Positions 47,067 to 54,463 of a stretch of 64,000 bases of DNA are shown piece after piece. The stretch comes from Paracoccaceae bacterium (GTDB lineage Bacteria > Pseudomonadota > Alphaproteobacteria > Rhodobacterales > Rhodobacteraceae): NCBI GenBank assembly GCA_020637675.1, contig JACKKD010000002.1, positions 310,001 to 374,000 of the forward strand. The letters run 5' to 3'. Position 1 is the first letter of the stretch, and each line of letters starts with the position of its first letter. The notes beneath the pieces are model-generated. The model saw only the letters and a program-made list of their open reading frames with translations, had not been told where the DNA came from and did not search any database. A program made the translations under genes and the position numbers.

Positions 47067-47379
47067 CGACGGTCTCCTCTATGGATGACCTGTCCATAAT
47101 CTGAAGTTATCTGTCGGTCGAGTATTCCTCCCGCGGGCAAGAGCGCGTTTCACCGGTTCTTCCGCTCCATGGCTCCCGCGAACGCCGGCGCGATCGAGAA
47201 CCGCGCCCATACGGGAATGATGTCGTTCGAGATAGGGATTTTCCGCCGGGAAGTTCCTGCCGTTCCGGCGCGGGCAGAGGAAGAACCCGCACCGGCTGCA
47301 CCGCCGGGGCCGATCGGGATCGGTCGGGGGGCAGAGGCGCCCCCGCGCCCCCTGCGAGGCCGCGGCGAAGGCGCCGGCC
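47067..47379. other. Intergenic region upstream of the LysR gene
   Basis: A 313-bp gap between the LysR start and the flavoprotein stop codon. The first 32 bp hold the LysR-type palindrome. The rest is GC-rich, with no supported gene, RNA or terminator. Confidence 0.4.
47080..47098. promoter_or_regulatory. LysR-type binding palindrome
   Basis: TATGGA (47080-47085), seven bases, TCCATA (47093-47098): a perfect interrupted palindrome containing the T-N11-A pattern of LysR sites, 14 bp upstream of the LysR start codon. It is probably an autoregulatory site. Confidence 0.5.
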
Positions 47380-49416
47380 CTAGAGGTCCTTGACGAGCCT
47401 GAGGGCATCGTAGATCGCCGCGTGGGTATTGCGCGCGGCCACCGCGTCACCGATGCGGAAGAGACGGAAGCGGCCGTCGGGATTTCGCAGAACGTCCTGC
47501 ACGCCGCCGGTGGAAAGCGCCTCGTAGTCCACCTCGCCGAGGTTCTTCGACAGCGGTTTCAGCTCGAAATAGAGCTCGTCCAGCGGGCGGGTGCCGTGGT
47601 TGACGACGACCTGATCGACGACACGCTCGCGCCGGAACGCGCCGTAGTCGCTGCCGAGCGTGGCGCGGAGCCGGTTGCCTTCGCGCGCCACCGAGAGAAG
47701 CCGCCAGGTGACGGTGAAGGTCGTGTCCCGCTTCTGCAGGTTGCGCATGTAGGGCACGAGGTTCATCGCCATGACCTCGGGCGCGAAGCTGCGGTCGGGC
47801 GTCACGATCTCCACCGCCGCGCCGGTGGCGGAGATGAGATCGGCGGCCTGCAGCGCCGCATGGTCGCCCGCGTCGTCGAAGATGAGCACGTTCTGCCCCG
47901 GCTTCACGTCGCCCGAGAGGATGTCCCAGGCGGTATGGACGAGGTCGTTGCCCCCCGCCAGCACCTCGGCGTGGGGCAGCCCCCCGGTGGCGACGATCAC
48001 CTCGTCGGGATCGGTCGCCAGCACCGCATCGGCGTCGGCGTAGCTGTTGAAGCGGAAGCCGACGCCCTTCTTCTCGCACTGTGCCATCCGCCAGGAGATG
48101 ATCGAGATCATCTCGCGCCGGCGTTCGTCCCGCGCGGTCAGGCGGATCTGCCCGCCCGGCTGGTCGCCGGCCTCGAAGACCGTGACCGCGTGCCCGCGCT
48201 CGGCCGCGACGCGCGCCGCCTCGACCCCGGCCGGGCCGGCGCCGACGATCGTCACACGCTTCTTCGCGGGCGCGGCGGGGATCGTGTGCGGCATCGTCTC
48301 TTCCCGCCCCGTCGCGGGGTTGTGCATGCAGAGCGCGATCCCGCCCTGGTAGATCCGGTCGAGGCAGTAGTTCGCGCCGACGCAGGGGCGGATGTCGTCC
48401 TCGCGCCCTTCGATGACCTTGCGCACAAGATGCGGGTCCGCGATGTGCGCGCGGGTCATGCCGACCATGTCGAGCTTTCCCGAGGCGATGGCATGGCGCG
48501 CGGTCGCCACGTCCGGAATCTTCGCCGCGTGGAAGGTGGGAAAGCCGGTCGCGGCCCTGATTTCGCCGGCGAAGTCGAGGTGCGGGGCATTCCGCATGCC
48601 CTGGATCGGAATGACGTCGGTCAGACCCGGATCGGTGTCGATGTGCCCCTTCACGACGTTGAGGAAATCCACGAGTCCGGAGTTCTTCAGCCTGTGGCTG
48701 ACCTCCATCCCTTCTTCCCTGGTCATGCCGCCGGGCAGGTCCTGATCGCCGGTGTAGCGCACTCCGACGATGAAATCCTTCCCGCAACGGGCACGGATCG
48801 CGCGCAGAACGTCGAAGATGAACCGCAGGCGGTTGTCGAGGCTGCCGCCCCAGGGTGCTTCAAGATCGTTGGTCAGGGGCGACCAGAACTGTTCCAGGAG
48901 GTGGCCGTAGGCTTCCAGCTCGATCCCGTCGAGGCCGGCCGCCTTCATCCGTTCGGCGGCATCGGCGAAGTCCCCGACGATGCGGGCGATATCCCAGTCC
49001 TCGATCCGCTTCGGGAAGGCCCGGTGCGCCGCCTCGCGCTCGTGGCTCGGGGCAAGCACAGGCAGCCAGTCCCCCTTGTCCCAGCGTGTGCGCCGGCCAA
49101 GATGGGTGAGCTGGATCATCACCGCCGCGCCGTGGTCGTGGCATTCGTCGGTGAGCTTCTTCATCCAGCCCACGACCTCGTCCTTCCAGGCGAGGATGTT
49201 GTTGAACACCGGCGGGCTGTCGCGCGAAACCGAGGCGGAGCCCGCCGTCATCGTCAGCGCCACGCCGGCCTTGGCGCGCTCCACGTGGTAGGCGCGGTAA
49301 CGGCCCTTCGGCATCCCGTCCTCGGGGTAGGCCGGTTCGTGGCTGGTGATCATGATGCGATTGCGCAGCGTCAGGTGCTTCAGCCGGTAGGGCTGGAGGA
49401 GCGGATCGTTCGACAT
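47380..49416 (-). CDS. TMADH/N-methylproline-demethylase-like FMN/FAD/4Fe-4S oxidoreductase
   Basis: A 678-residue multidomain flavoenzyme of the old-yellow-enzyme class that includes trimethylamine dehydrogenase, 2,4-dienoyl-CoA reductase and N-methylproline demethylase. Domains in order: FMN TIM barrel (residues 1-370), a 4Fe-4S cluster with cysteines in RPCVGANYCLDR and ALCMHNP, then an FAD/NAD-binding half with VTIVGAGPAGVEAARVAAERGH. The ATG at 49416 has AGGGAG upstream. The neighbours (TetR regulator, MttB-type methyltransferase, folate cyclo-ligase) point to oxidative N-demethylation of a methylamine or betaine rather than fatty-acid metabolism. The exact substrate is unknown. Confidence 0.8.
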   Translation of the reverse strand: MSNDPLLQPYRLKHLTLRNRIMITSHEPAYPEDGMPKGRYRAYHVERAKAGVALTMTAGSASVSRDSPPVFNNILAWKDEVVGWMKKLTDECHDHGAAVMIQLTHLGRRTRWDKGDWLPVLAPSHEREAAHRAFPKRIEDWDIARIVGDFADAAERMKAAGLDGIELEAYGHLLEQFWSPLTNDLEAPWGGSLDNRLRFIFDVLRAIRARCGKDFIVGVRYTGDQDLPGGMTREEGMEVSHRLKNSGLVDFLNVVKGHIDTDPGLTDVIPIQGMRNAPHLDFAGEIRAATGFPTFHAAKIPDVATARHAIASGKLDMVGMTRAHIADPHLVRKVIEGREDDIRPCVGANYCLDRIYQGGIALCMHNPATGREETMPHTIPAAPAKKRVTIVGAGPAGVEAARVAAERGHAVTVFEAGDQPGGQIRLTARDERRREMISIISWRMAQCEKKGVGFRFNSYADADAVLATDPDEVIVATGGLPHAEVLAGGNDLVHTAWDILSGDVKPGQNVLIFDDAGDHAALQAADLISATGAAVEIVTPDRSFAPEVMAMNLVPYMRNLQKRDTTFTVTWRLLSVAREGNRLRATLGSDYGAFRRERVVDQVVVNHGTRPLDELYFELKPLSKNLGEVDYEALSTGGVQDVLRNPDGRFRLFRIGDAVAARNTHAAIYDALRLVKDL

Positions 49417-49452
49417 GCGGGGACTCCCTGTCATTCCTCGCGCAGTTCACCA

Positions 49453-49497
49453 AAAATGTTCATGACTGTCAAGATTACGGTCATGCCGGAACATTTT
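49453..49497. promoter_or_regulatory. Nested palindromic operator between flavoprotein and TetR genes
   Basis: Outer perfect arms AAAATGTTC (49453-49461) and GAACATTTT (49489-49497), inner perfect arms ATGAC (49462-49466) and GTCAT (49480-49484). The site lies in the 118-bp divergent region between the flavoprotein start (49416) and the TetR-like start (49535). It is the probable operator for the TetR-family protein, controlling both directions. Confidence 0.7.
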
Positions 49498-49534
49498 CTT
49501 GCGGAGCCGTGGCGATCAGCCTAGCCTGACCGCC

Positions 49535-50173
49535 ATGGCAGGCGACGAAAAGACCGGGACGGGCTGGCGCGGATCGCGCGAGGGGTGGCTGGAGGCCGCT
49601 TACGGCGCGCTGGTCCGCGAGGGGATCGACGCGGTGAAGGTCATGGCGCTCGCGGAAGAACTGAGGCTGTCGCGCACCAGCTTCTACTGGTTCTTCGAGA
49701 ACCGCGACGACCTTCTGGCAGCGCTCGCCGACATGTGGGAGGCGCGGACGACCGCCCCGCTTGTCGCCGCGACGCGGGAATACGCCGAGACCGAGACGGA
49801 GGCGATGCTGAATGTCATCGCCTGCTTCCTAAGACCCGAGACCTTCGACGCGAAGCTTGAGTTCGCGATGCGCGGCTGGGGCCTCAAGGATCCCGCCATC
49901 CTCGCCCGTGTCACCGCGGCCGACGGGCAGCGGCTGGAAGCCCTGGCACGGATGCTGGAACGCTGGGGCCACCGGCCTGCGGATGCCGATGTTCGGGCGC
50001 GCACCGTCTACCTGGTGCAGATCGGCTATATCTCGATGCAGGTCGAGGAAACGCTGGAGATGCGGCTGTCCCGAATTCCGACCTATGTCGAGATCTACAC
50101 CGGCCGTGCGCCCGAGCCGCGCGAGATCGCGCGGTTCCGGGGGCGCTTCGGTCCGGGTGCGGGGCCGGCCTGA
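49535..50173 (+). CDS. TetR-family transcriptional regulator
   Basis: A 212-residue TetR-type regulator. The N-terminal helix-turn-helix is visible (REGIDAVKVMALAEELRLSRTSFYWFFENRDDLL, with the recognition helix around SRTSFYWFF). The C-terminal ligand-binding domain has no recognisable specificity. It is divergent from the demethylase-like gene and shares the nested palindrome at 49453-49497, so it probably represses that gene and itself in response to the methylated substrate. Its 3' end overlaps, on the opposite strand, the remnant of a reductase gene. Confidence 0.85.
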   Translation: MAGDEKTGTGWRGSREGWLEAAYGALVREGIDAVKVMALAEELRLSRTSFYWFFENRDDLLAALADMWEARTTAPLVAATREYAETETEAMLNVIACFLRPETFDAKLEFAMRGWGLKDPAILARVTAADGQRLEALARMLERWGHRPADADVRARTVYLVQIGYISMQVEETLEMRLSRIPTYVEIYTGRAPEPREIARFRGRFGPGAGPA

Positions 50174-50268
50174 CGGGCGCCCGGTCCGAAACGCGCAACG
50201 CTTATTCCGTCGCGGCCGAGCGCCCGGCCCAGCCAGCCGGTCCCGCCGAGGATGCCGATACTGGCCAT
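50095..50268 (-). pseudogene. Truncated Rossmann-fold reductase remnant (P5C-reductase-like start)
   Basis: Two bases after the methyltransferase stop, an ATG at 50268 opens a short frame whose first residues MASIGILGGTGWLGRALG carry a perfect NAD(P)-binding glycine motif, like pyrroline-5-carboxylate reductase-type proteins. After about 18 residues the similarity stops. The rest of the frame is merely antisense to the TetR gene and ends at 50095. I infer that a reductase gene once followed the methyltransferase and was lost by a deletion whose edge is near 50215. Confidence 0.5.
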
Positions 50269-50270
50269 GG

Positions 50271-51845
50271 TCAATACCACATGTCGGGGACCGCGGCCTT
50301 GCGGCGGTCGACGAAGTCGCGCAGCGCCTCGTCGATGCCCTCGTCGAGCGGCGGCGGCTCGTATTCCGCCAGGCGCTTCTTCCAGAGCCGGTTGGCGCGC
50401 GTGGCGGCGTCAGATGAGCCGTTCGCCTCCCATTTCTCGAAGGGCTCGTTGTCGGAAAGCTCGCTGTCCCAGAATGCGGTCTCGTAATGGGCCATGGTAT
50501 GCGCGCAGCCGAAGAAGTGACTGCCGGGGCCGACCTCGGCGAAGGCATCGACGGCAAGCTGGTCGTCATCCACCTCGACGCCCTTCAGGTAGGAATGAAG
50601 CGCGCCGCAGAGGTCGGCATCGAGCATGAACTTCTCGTAGGACATGGAGAGAAGCCCGTCGAGAAAGCCCGCCGAATGGAGGATGTAGTTGGCCCCGCAG
50701 TGGACGGCGGCGAGCATCGACATCGTGCCCTCCATCATCGCCTGCGCGTCCGGCAGCTTCGAGGTGGTGAAGTTGCCCGAGCAGCGCAGCGGCAGGTTCA
50801 GCCGGCGGGCGAGCTGGCCGATGACCATGCTGCCGATCGCGGGCTCCGGCGTGCCGAAGGTGGGGCTCCCGGACCGCAGGCTAATCGAGGAGAGGAAGTT
50901 GCCGAACACGACCGGCGCGCCGGGCCGTTCGAGTTGCGTCAGGGCGCAGCCCGCGAGCGTCTCGGCCAGCGACTGCGCGATGGCGCCGGCGCTCGTCACC
51001 GGCCCCATGGCGCCGCCGAGGATGAAGGGGACGAGCACGGTCCCCTGGCCGGCGCGCGCATATTCGCGCATGCCCTTCGTCATCGTGCCGTCCCAGACGA
51101 GCGGCGAGTTGACGTTGAAGTTGCCCATGATGACGCAGTTGCTGTCGGCGAACTCCGCCCCGAAGAGGATCCGCGCCATCTCGACGCTGTCGGCCGCCCG
51201 GTCGGCGGCGGTGACCGAGCCGAGGAAGGCGCGGTCGGAATAGCGGACATGGGCATAGACCATGTCGAGGTGGCGCTTGTTCACCGGCACGTCGGTCGGT
51301 TCGCAGATTGTGCCGCCGGAATGGTGGAACCAGGGCGAGGACTGCGCGAGCTTGATGAAGTTCTCGAAGTCCTGAAGCGTGCCGAAGCGGCGGCCGCGGT
51401 CGAGGTCCATCACGAAGGGCGACCCGTAGGCGGGGGCGAAGACGACATTCCGGCCGCCGATCCGCACCGAATTGGCGGGGTTGCGCGCGGCCTGGGTGAA
51501 TTCGGCCGGCGCCGTCTTCACGATCTCGCGCAGCATCCCCGGCGGGAACTTCACCCGAACGTCCTGCACCTCGGCACCGGCGCGGCGCCAGAGCTCCAGC
51601 GCCTCGGGATCATCGCGGAAATCGATCCCCGTCTCGGCGAGGATGCGGTCGGCGGCGGCCTCGATCTTCTGCAGGTTCTCTTCGCCCAGCACGTCGTAGG
51701 TCGGAATGCCCCGGACGATATAGGGCACGCGCGGCCCGGCCTGCGGTCCTGCCCGGTCGCGCCGGCGCGCCTCGCGCCCTCCACCCGGCTTGCGGCCGCG
51801 CGGAGCGGCAGCCTCCATCGATTCCGGCACAGCAATATCGGACAC
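50271..51845 (-). CDS. MttB-family (trimethylamine/betaine) methyltransferase
   Basis: A 524-residue member of the MttB superfamily. These proteins move a methyl group from a quaternary or tertiary amine to a corrinoid protein. No in-frame stop interrupts the gene, so it is the non-pyrrolysine type (such as MtgB for glycine betaine). Seen are RILAETGIDFRDDPEALELWRRAG, the barrel segments VFAPAYGSPFVMDLDRGRR and STPxxG-like GSPTFGTPEPAIGS, and GANYILHSAGFLDGLLSMSYEK. I chose the GTG at 51845 because GGAGG lies 7 bases before it. The corrinoid protein is not in the window. A reductase remnant follows immediately. Confidence 0.82.
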   Translation of the reverse strand: MSDIAVPESMEAAAPRGRKPGGGREARRRDRAGPQAGPRVPYIVRGIPTYDVLGEENLQKIEAAADRILAETGIDFRDDPEALELWRRAGAEVQDVRVKFPPGMLREIVKTAPAEFTQAARNPANSVRIGGRNVVFAPAYGSPFVMDLDRGRRFGTLQDFENFIKLAQSSPWFHHSGGTICEPTDVPVNKRHLDMVYAHVRYSDRAFLGSVTAADRAADSVEMARILFGAEFADSNCVIMGNFNVNSPLVWDGTMTKGMREYARAGQGTVLVPFILGGAMGPVTSAGAIAQSLAETLAGCALTQLERPGAPVVFGNFLSSISLRSGSPTFGTPEPAIGSMVIGQLARRLNLPLRCSGNFTTSKLPDAQAMMEGTMSMLAAVHCGANYILHSAGFLDGLLSMSYEKFMLDADLCGALHSYLKGVEVDDDQLAVDAFAEVGPGSHFFGCAHTMAHYETAFWDSELSDNEPFEKWEANGSSDAATRANRLWKKRLAEYEPPPLDEGIDEALRDFVDRRKAAVPDMWY

Positions 51846-51993
51846 GGACTTGCCTCCGTCACAAGCATCATCGGGGCAGAGTAGACCGAACCGCGCGGGG
51901 TTGTGGCATGAGAAAAACGCCGTCCTCTCATGAGTTCTGGTTATCCGTGGGTCGCGACGGCCGGGAAGGGGCGGGGTGGCCCGCCCCAGCACG

Positions 51994-52662
51994 TCAGATC
52001 TCCACCAGGATGCTTTCGTCCAGGGCGATGTCGTAGGGCTGCGGGAAGATCGTCGGGAGCTTCTGGAAGGAGAAGCCGACGCCGATGGTCCGCGGGCCGC
52101 GCCCGGCGGCGCGGAGCCGGGCGAGCGTGCGGTCGTAGAAGCCTCCGCCATAGCCGAGGCGGTAGTTTGCCGCGTCGAAGCCGACGACGGGCGCGATCAC
52201 GATGTCGGGCACGACCTCGGGGGAAGTGTCCGGCGGGATCGGAATGTTCCAGACGCCGCGTTCGAGCGTCTCCTCCCCGGTCCAAAGCCGGAAGACGAGC
52301 GGCGCTGCCTTTCGGACGACGACCGGAAGGCAGGTGCGCGCGCCGGCCGCGCGGGTCGCCGCGGCCCAGCGTCTCAGGTCGGGTTCGCCGCGGAAGGGCC
52401 AGTAGAGCGCGACGGTCCGACCTGCGACCGGCCCGAGCCGCCGGTCGAGTTCCGCCGCGATCTCCGCGTCCGCGCCCGTCCGCGCGGCGACCGGCACCGC
52501 CTGGCGGCGCGCGATCAGCCGCTCGCGCTCGGCCTTGCGCCAGCGCGCCACGTCGCGCTCGGTCGCGGCGTCGGCGATCCCGGCGAAGGAGGGGTCGAGT
52601 TCGTGCAGGAAACAGGGAGGTGAGGCATAGTCGCGCCGCTCGTCCTCGTCATCGCCGCCCAT
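51994..52662 (-). CDS. 5-formyltetrahydrofolate cyclo-ligase
   Basis: A 222-residue enzyme that converts 5-formyl-THF to 5,10-methenyl-THF using ATP, returning folate to the one-carbon pool. The family motif is seen as RLGYGGGFYDRTLARL, with PIVGFD-type APVVGFDAANY before it and the basic N-terminal RWRKAERERLIARR. An N-terminal extension of about 40 residues (DDEDERRDYASPPCFL) is longer than usual. The ATG at 52662 has AGGGAGGA 6 bases upstream. It lies upstream of the methyltransferase on the same strand (148-bp gap), fitting a role in handling methyl groups from demethylation. Confidence 0.88.
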   Translation of the reverse strand: MGGDDEDERRDYASPPCFLHELDPSFAGIADAATERDVARWRKAERERLIARRQAVPVAARTGADAEIAAELDRRLGPVAGRTVALYWPFRGEPDLRRWAAATRAAGARTCLPVVVRKAAPLVFRLWTGEETLERGVWNIPIPPDTSPEVVPDIVIAPVVGFDAANYRLGYGGGFYDRTLARLRAAGRGPRTIGVGFSFQKLPTIFPQPYDIALDESILVEI

Positions 52663-52775
52663 TCTGTCCTCCCTTGCCCCGGGGCCTCGCCTGCCCGGAC
52701 CCAGTCTGCCCGGAATGGCGGCGGGGCGCACGCCGGAATCCGCCGGAATCGCGCTATTCCCGCCGCCCGGCGGGA

Positions 52776-52789
52776 CTGACGCAGGTCAA
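52776..52789. promoter_or_regulatory. FNR/DNR-like box upstream of the YbjN-like gene
   Basis: CTGAC-GCAG-GTCAA differs from the DNR/FNR-type consensus TTGAC-N4-GTCAA only in the first base. It lies 62 bp upstream of the next gene's start, a usual distance for activation. It may link that gene to oxygen or nitric-oxide control. Confidence 0.4.
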
Positions 52790-52851
52790 GTACCGAAATG
52801 CACGCTGCTGATATGGAATCATTCGGTGCAGGGTTCGGAGGGAGGGACGTC

Positions 52852-53367
52852 GTGTCAGGATCGGAATTGCCGGCGAGGTCCGGACCGTGGGTATGGCCGC
52901 GCGTCCTCGGTCTGGCCGCGGTCGGCGGGCTTTGCGTGCCGGCTGGCCACACCGCCGCCGAGACGCTCGATGCCGGCGACCCCGGGGTCGTCGCGGCGGT
53001 GATGCAGGGAAACGGCTACCGCGCGGAACTTGCGTACGAGGCCGACGGCCAGGCCTATATCGGCAGCGCGACGCAGGGCCTGAACTTCGAGGTCGATTTC
53101 TATTTCTGCACCGGCGGCCGCGACTGCAAGTTGATGGCGTTTCTGGCCTCCTTCACGCTCGATGAAGACGTTCCGGTCGCGATGGCCGACACTTGGAACC
53201 AGGAGCACATCTTCGGCCGCGCCTTCCTCGGGCAGGAGCCGGACCGGATCTACATCGATCATGTCGTGCTCACCGAGGGCGGGCTGACCCGTGAAAACCT
53301 CGCCTATGTGCTCAGCAGCTGGAACAACGTCATCGTGGAGTTCGCCGACGCCATCGGTTACCGCTGA
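52852..53367 (+). CDS. Exported YbjN-like protein
   Basis: A 171-residue protein with a hydrophobic N-terminal segment (VLGLAAVGGLCVPAGHTAAE) that is probably a signal peptide. The mature part resembles the YbjN/type-III-chaperone-like fold: AVMQGNGYRAELAYEADGQ, NFEVDFYFCTGGRDCKLMAF, WNQEHIFGRAF and a final VLSSWNNVIVEFADAIG. I chose the GTG at 52852 because GGAGGGA lies just before it; an in-frame ATG at 52798 has no such site. Two cysteines could form a disulfide. Function unknown; an FNR-like box lies upstream. Confidence 0.7.
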   Translation: MSGSELPARSGPWVWPRVLGLAAVGGLCVPAGHTAAETLDAGDPGVVAAVMQGNGYRAELAYEADGQAYIGSATQGLNFEVDFYFCTGGRDCKLMAFLASFTLDEDVPVAMADTWNQEHIFGRAFLGQEPDRIYIDHVVLTEGGLTRENLAYVLSSWNNVIVEFADAIGYR

Positions 53368-53471
53368 CTGGTCGCGCCAGCGTGATCGGCAGGGCCTGCC
53401 GGACGCTCCCCTGCCGCGCTATGATGCGACCAAGCCCGCGTGGCCCGGCCCGCATAGACCCCGGAGGTTTC

Positions 53472-53849
53472 ATGAGATCCCTTGCCCTTGCGCTGCTCGC
53501 GGCGCTCTCGCTTGCCACCCCGGCCGCGGCCTTCACGGCCGAGAACGGGTTGATCGTCCGGCCGGAGGGGCCGGATGCCTTCGTTATCCCCTGGCGCGGC
53601 AAGTCCGGCCCGGCCGACTTCTGGTGCGCGGCGGGCGACTATGCGGTGCGGGCGCTGCGGCTGCCGGTCACTGCGAAGGTCTATCGCGCCTCCGAGCCGC
53701 CGCGGCGGTCGGGCGAGGGGGTGCGCTTCACGCTCCGGGCCGATCAGGCCGCATCCGCCTCGGGCCTCGCGCTTCTCTGGCCGCGGGGTGCCGGCGTGTC
53801 GGCGGGATTCGCGCAATCCTTCTGCGAGAACGGGATCAACCGGCGCTGA
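53472..53849 (+). CDS. Small exported protein of unknown function
   Basis: A 125-residue protein with a textbook signal peptide (RSLALALLAALSLATPAAA, cleavage before FTAENG). The ATG at 53472 has GGAGG 6 bases upstream. The mature domain of about 105 residues contains IPWRGKSGPADFWCAAGDY and a second cysteine near the end (FCENGINRR), suggesting one disulfide in the periplasm. I do not recognise a family. It lies between the YbjN-like gene and the ubi operon on the same strand. Confidence 0.7.
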   Translation: MRSLALALLAALSLATPAAAFTAENGLIVRPEGPDAFVIPWRGKSGPADFWCAAGDYAVRALRLPVTAKVYRASEPPRRSGEGVRFTLRADQAASASGLALLWPRGAGVSAGFAQSFCENGINRR

Positions 53850-53898
53850 TCCGACCGGAAACAGGGCGGAACGGGGGGCGCCCGCACCCTTGCCAGAG

Positions 53899-53912
53899 TT
53901 GATCTTAGTCAA
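53899..53912. promoter_or_regulatory. FnrL-like box upstream of ubiTUV
   Basis: TTGAT-CTTA-GTCAA (53899-53912) matches the FNR/FnrL consensus TTGAT-N4-ATCAA at 9 of 10 positions. It lies 35 bp upstream of the ubiT start. Since UbiTUV make ubiquinone without oxygen, control by the anaerobic regulator FnrL fits well. Confidence 0.75.
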
Positions 53913-53947
53913 GTGAAACGGGCGGCAATGGTGCTAAGCGACGGTCC

Positions 53948-54463
53948 ATGAGCACCCCCGATTCCGGCCGCGCCGCCCGCCCGATATTGCCTCCGCTGCC
54001 TCTCTTCCCGTTGCAGCCGATCTTTGCGCGGATCGTGCGGCGGATCGCTGCGGAAAATCCGTCGATGTTCAACCGCCTCGGCCCCTGGGTGGGGGCGAGC
54101 TTCATCATCGACCCGGTCAATCTTCCCTTCGCCCTGCACCTCGTGCCGGATCGCGACCGTCCGCTTCTGCGCGCCGTGTCGCGCCGCGCGCTGCCGGCCC
54201 ATGTCGCGCATATCTCGGGGCGGTTCCTGGACCTTCTGGAACTGATCGACGCCGATCTCGACGGAGACGCGCTGTTCTTTTCCCGCGCGTTGGTGATCGA
54301 AGGCAATACCGAGGCGGTGGTGTCCCTGCGAAACGCGCTCGACGACATCGACGGCTCGGTGGCGGAGCGTGTCGCGGCGATGTTCGGGCCACCGGGACGG
54401 GCCACGCTCGCCATGCTGAGGCGCGCCGGCGAACGTGCGCGGGCCCGGGAGGCACGGGCATGA
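53948..54463 (+). CDS. ubiT: Ubiquinone synthesis accessory protein UbiT (SCP2 domain)
   Basis: A 171-residue protein with an SCP2-type lipid-binding domain (GASFIIDPVNLPFALHLVPD and SGRFLDLLELIDADLDGDALFFSRALVIEG). UbiT binds ubiquinone intermediates for the oxygen-independent pathway, as YhbT does in E. coli. The assignment is supported by the next two genes, ubiU and ubiV, the first overlapping by 4 bp. An FnrL-like box lies 35 bp upstream. Confidence 0.87.
   Translation: MSTPDSGRAARPILPPLPLFPLQPIFARIVRRIAAENPSMFNRLGPWVGASFIIDPVNLPFALHLVPDRDRPLLRAVSRRALPAHVAHISGRFLDLLELIDADLDGDALFFSRALVIEGNTEAVVSLRNALDDIDGSVAERVAAMFGPPGRATLAMLRRAGERARAREARA

Noticed and set aside
50180..50270. Intact pyrroline-5-carboxylate reductase gene
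   Set aside because: Only the first 18 residues match; the frame then runs antisense through the TetR gene, so it was called a remnant.
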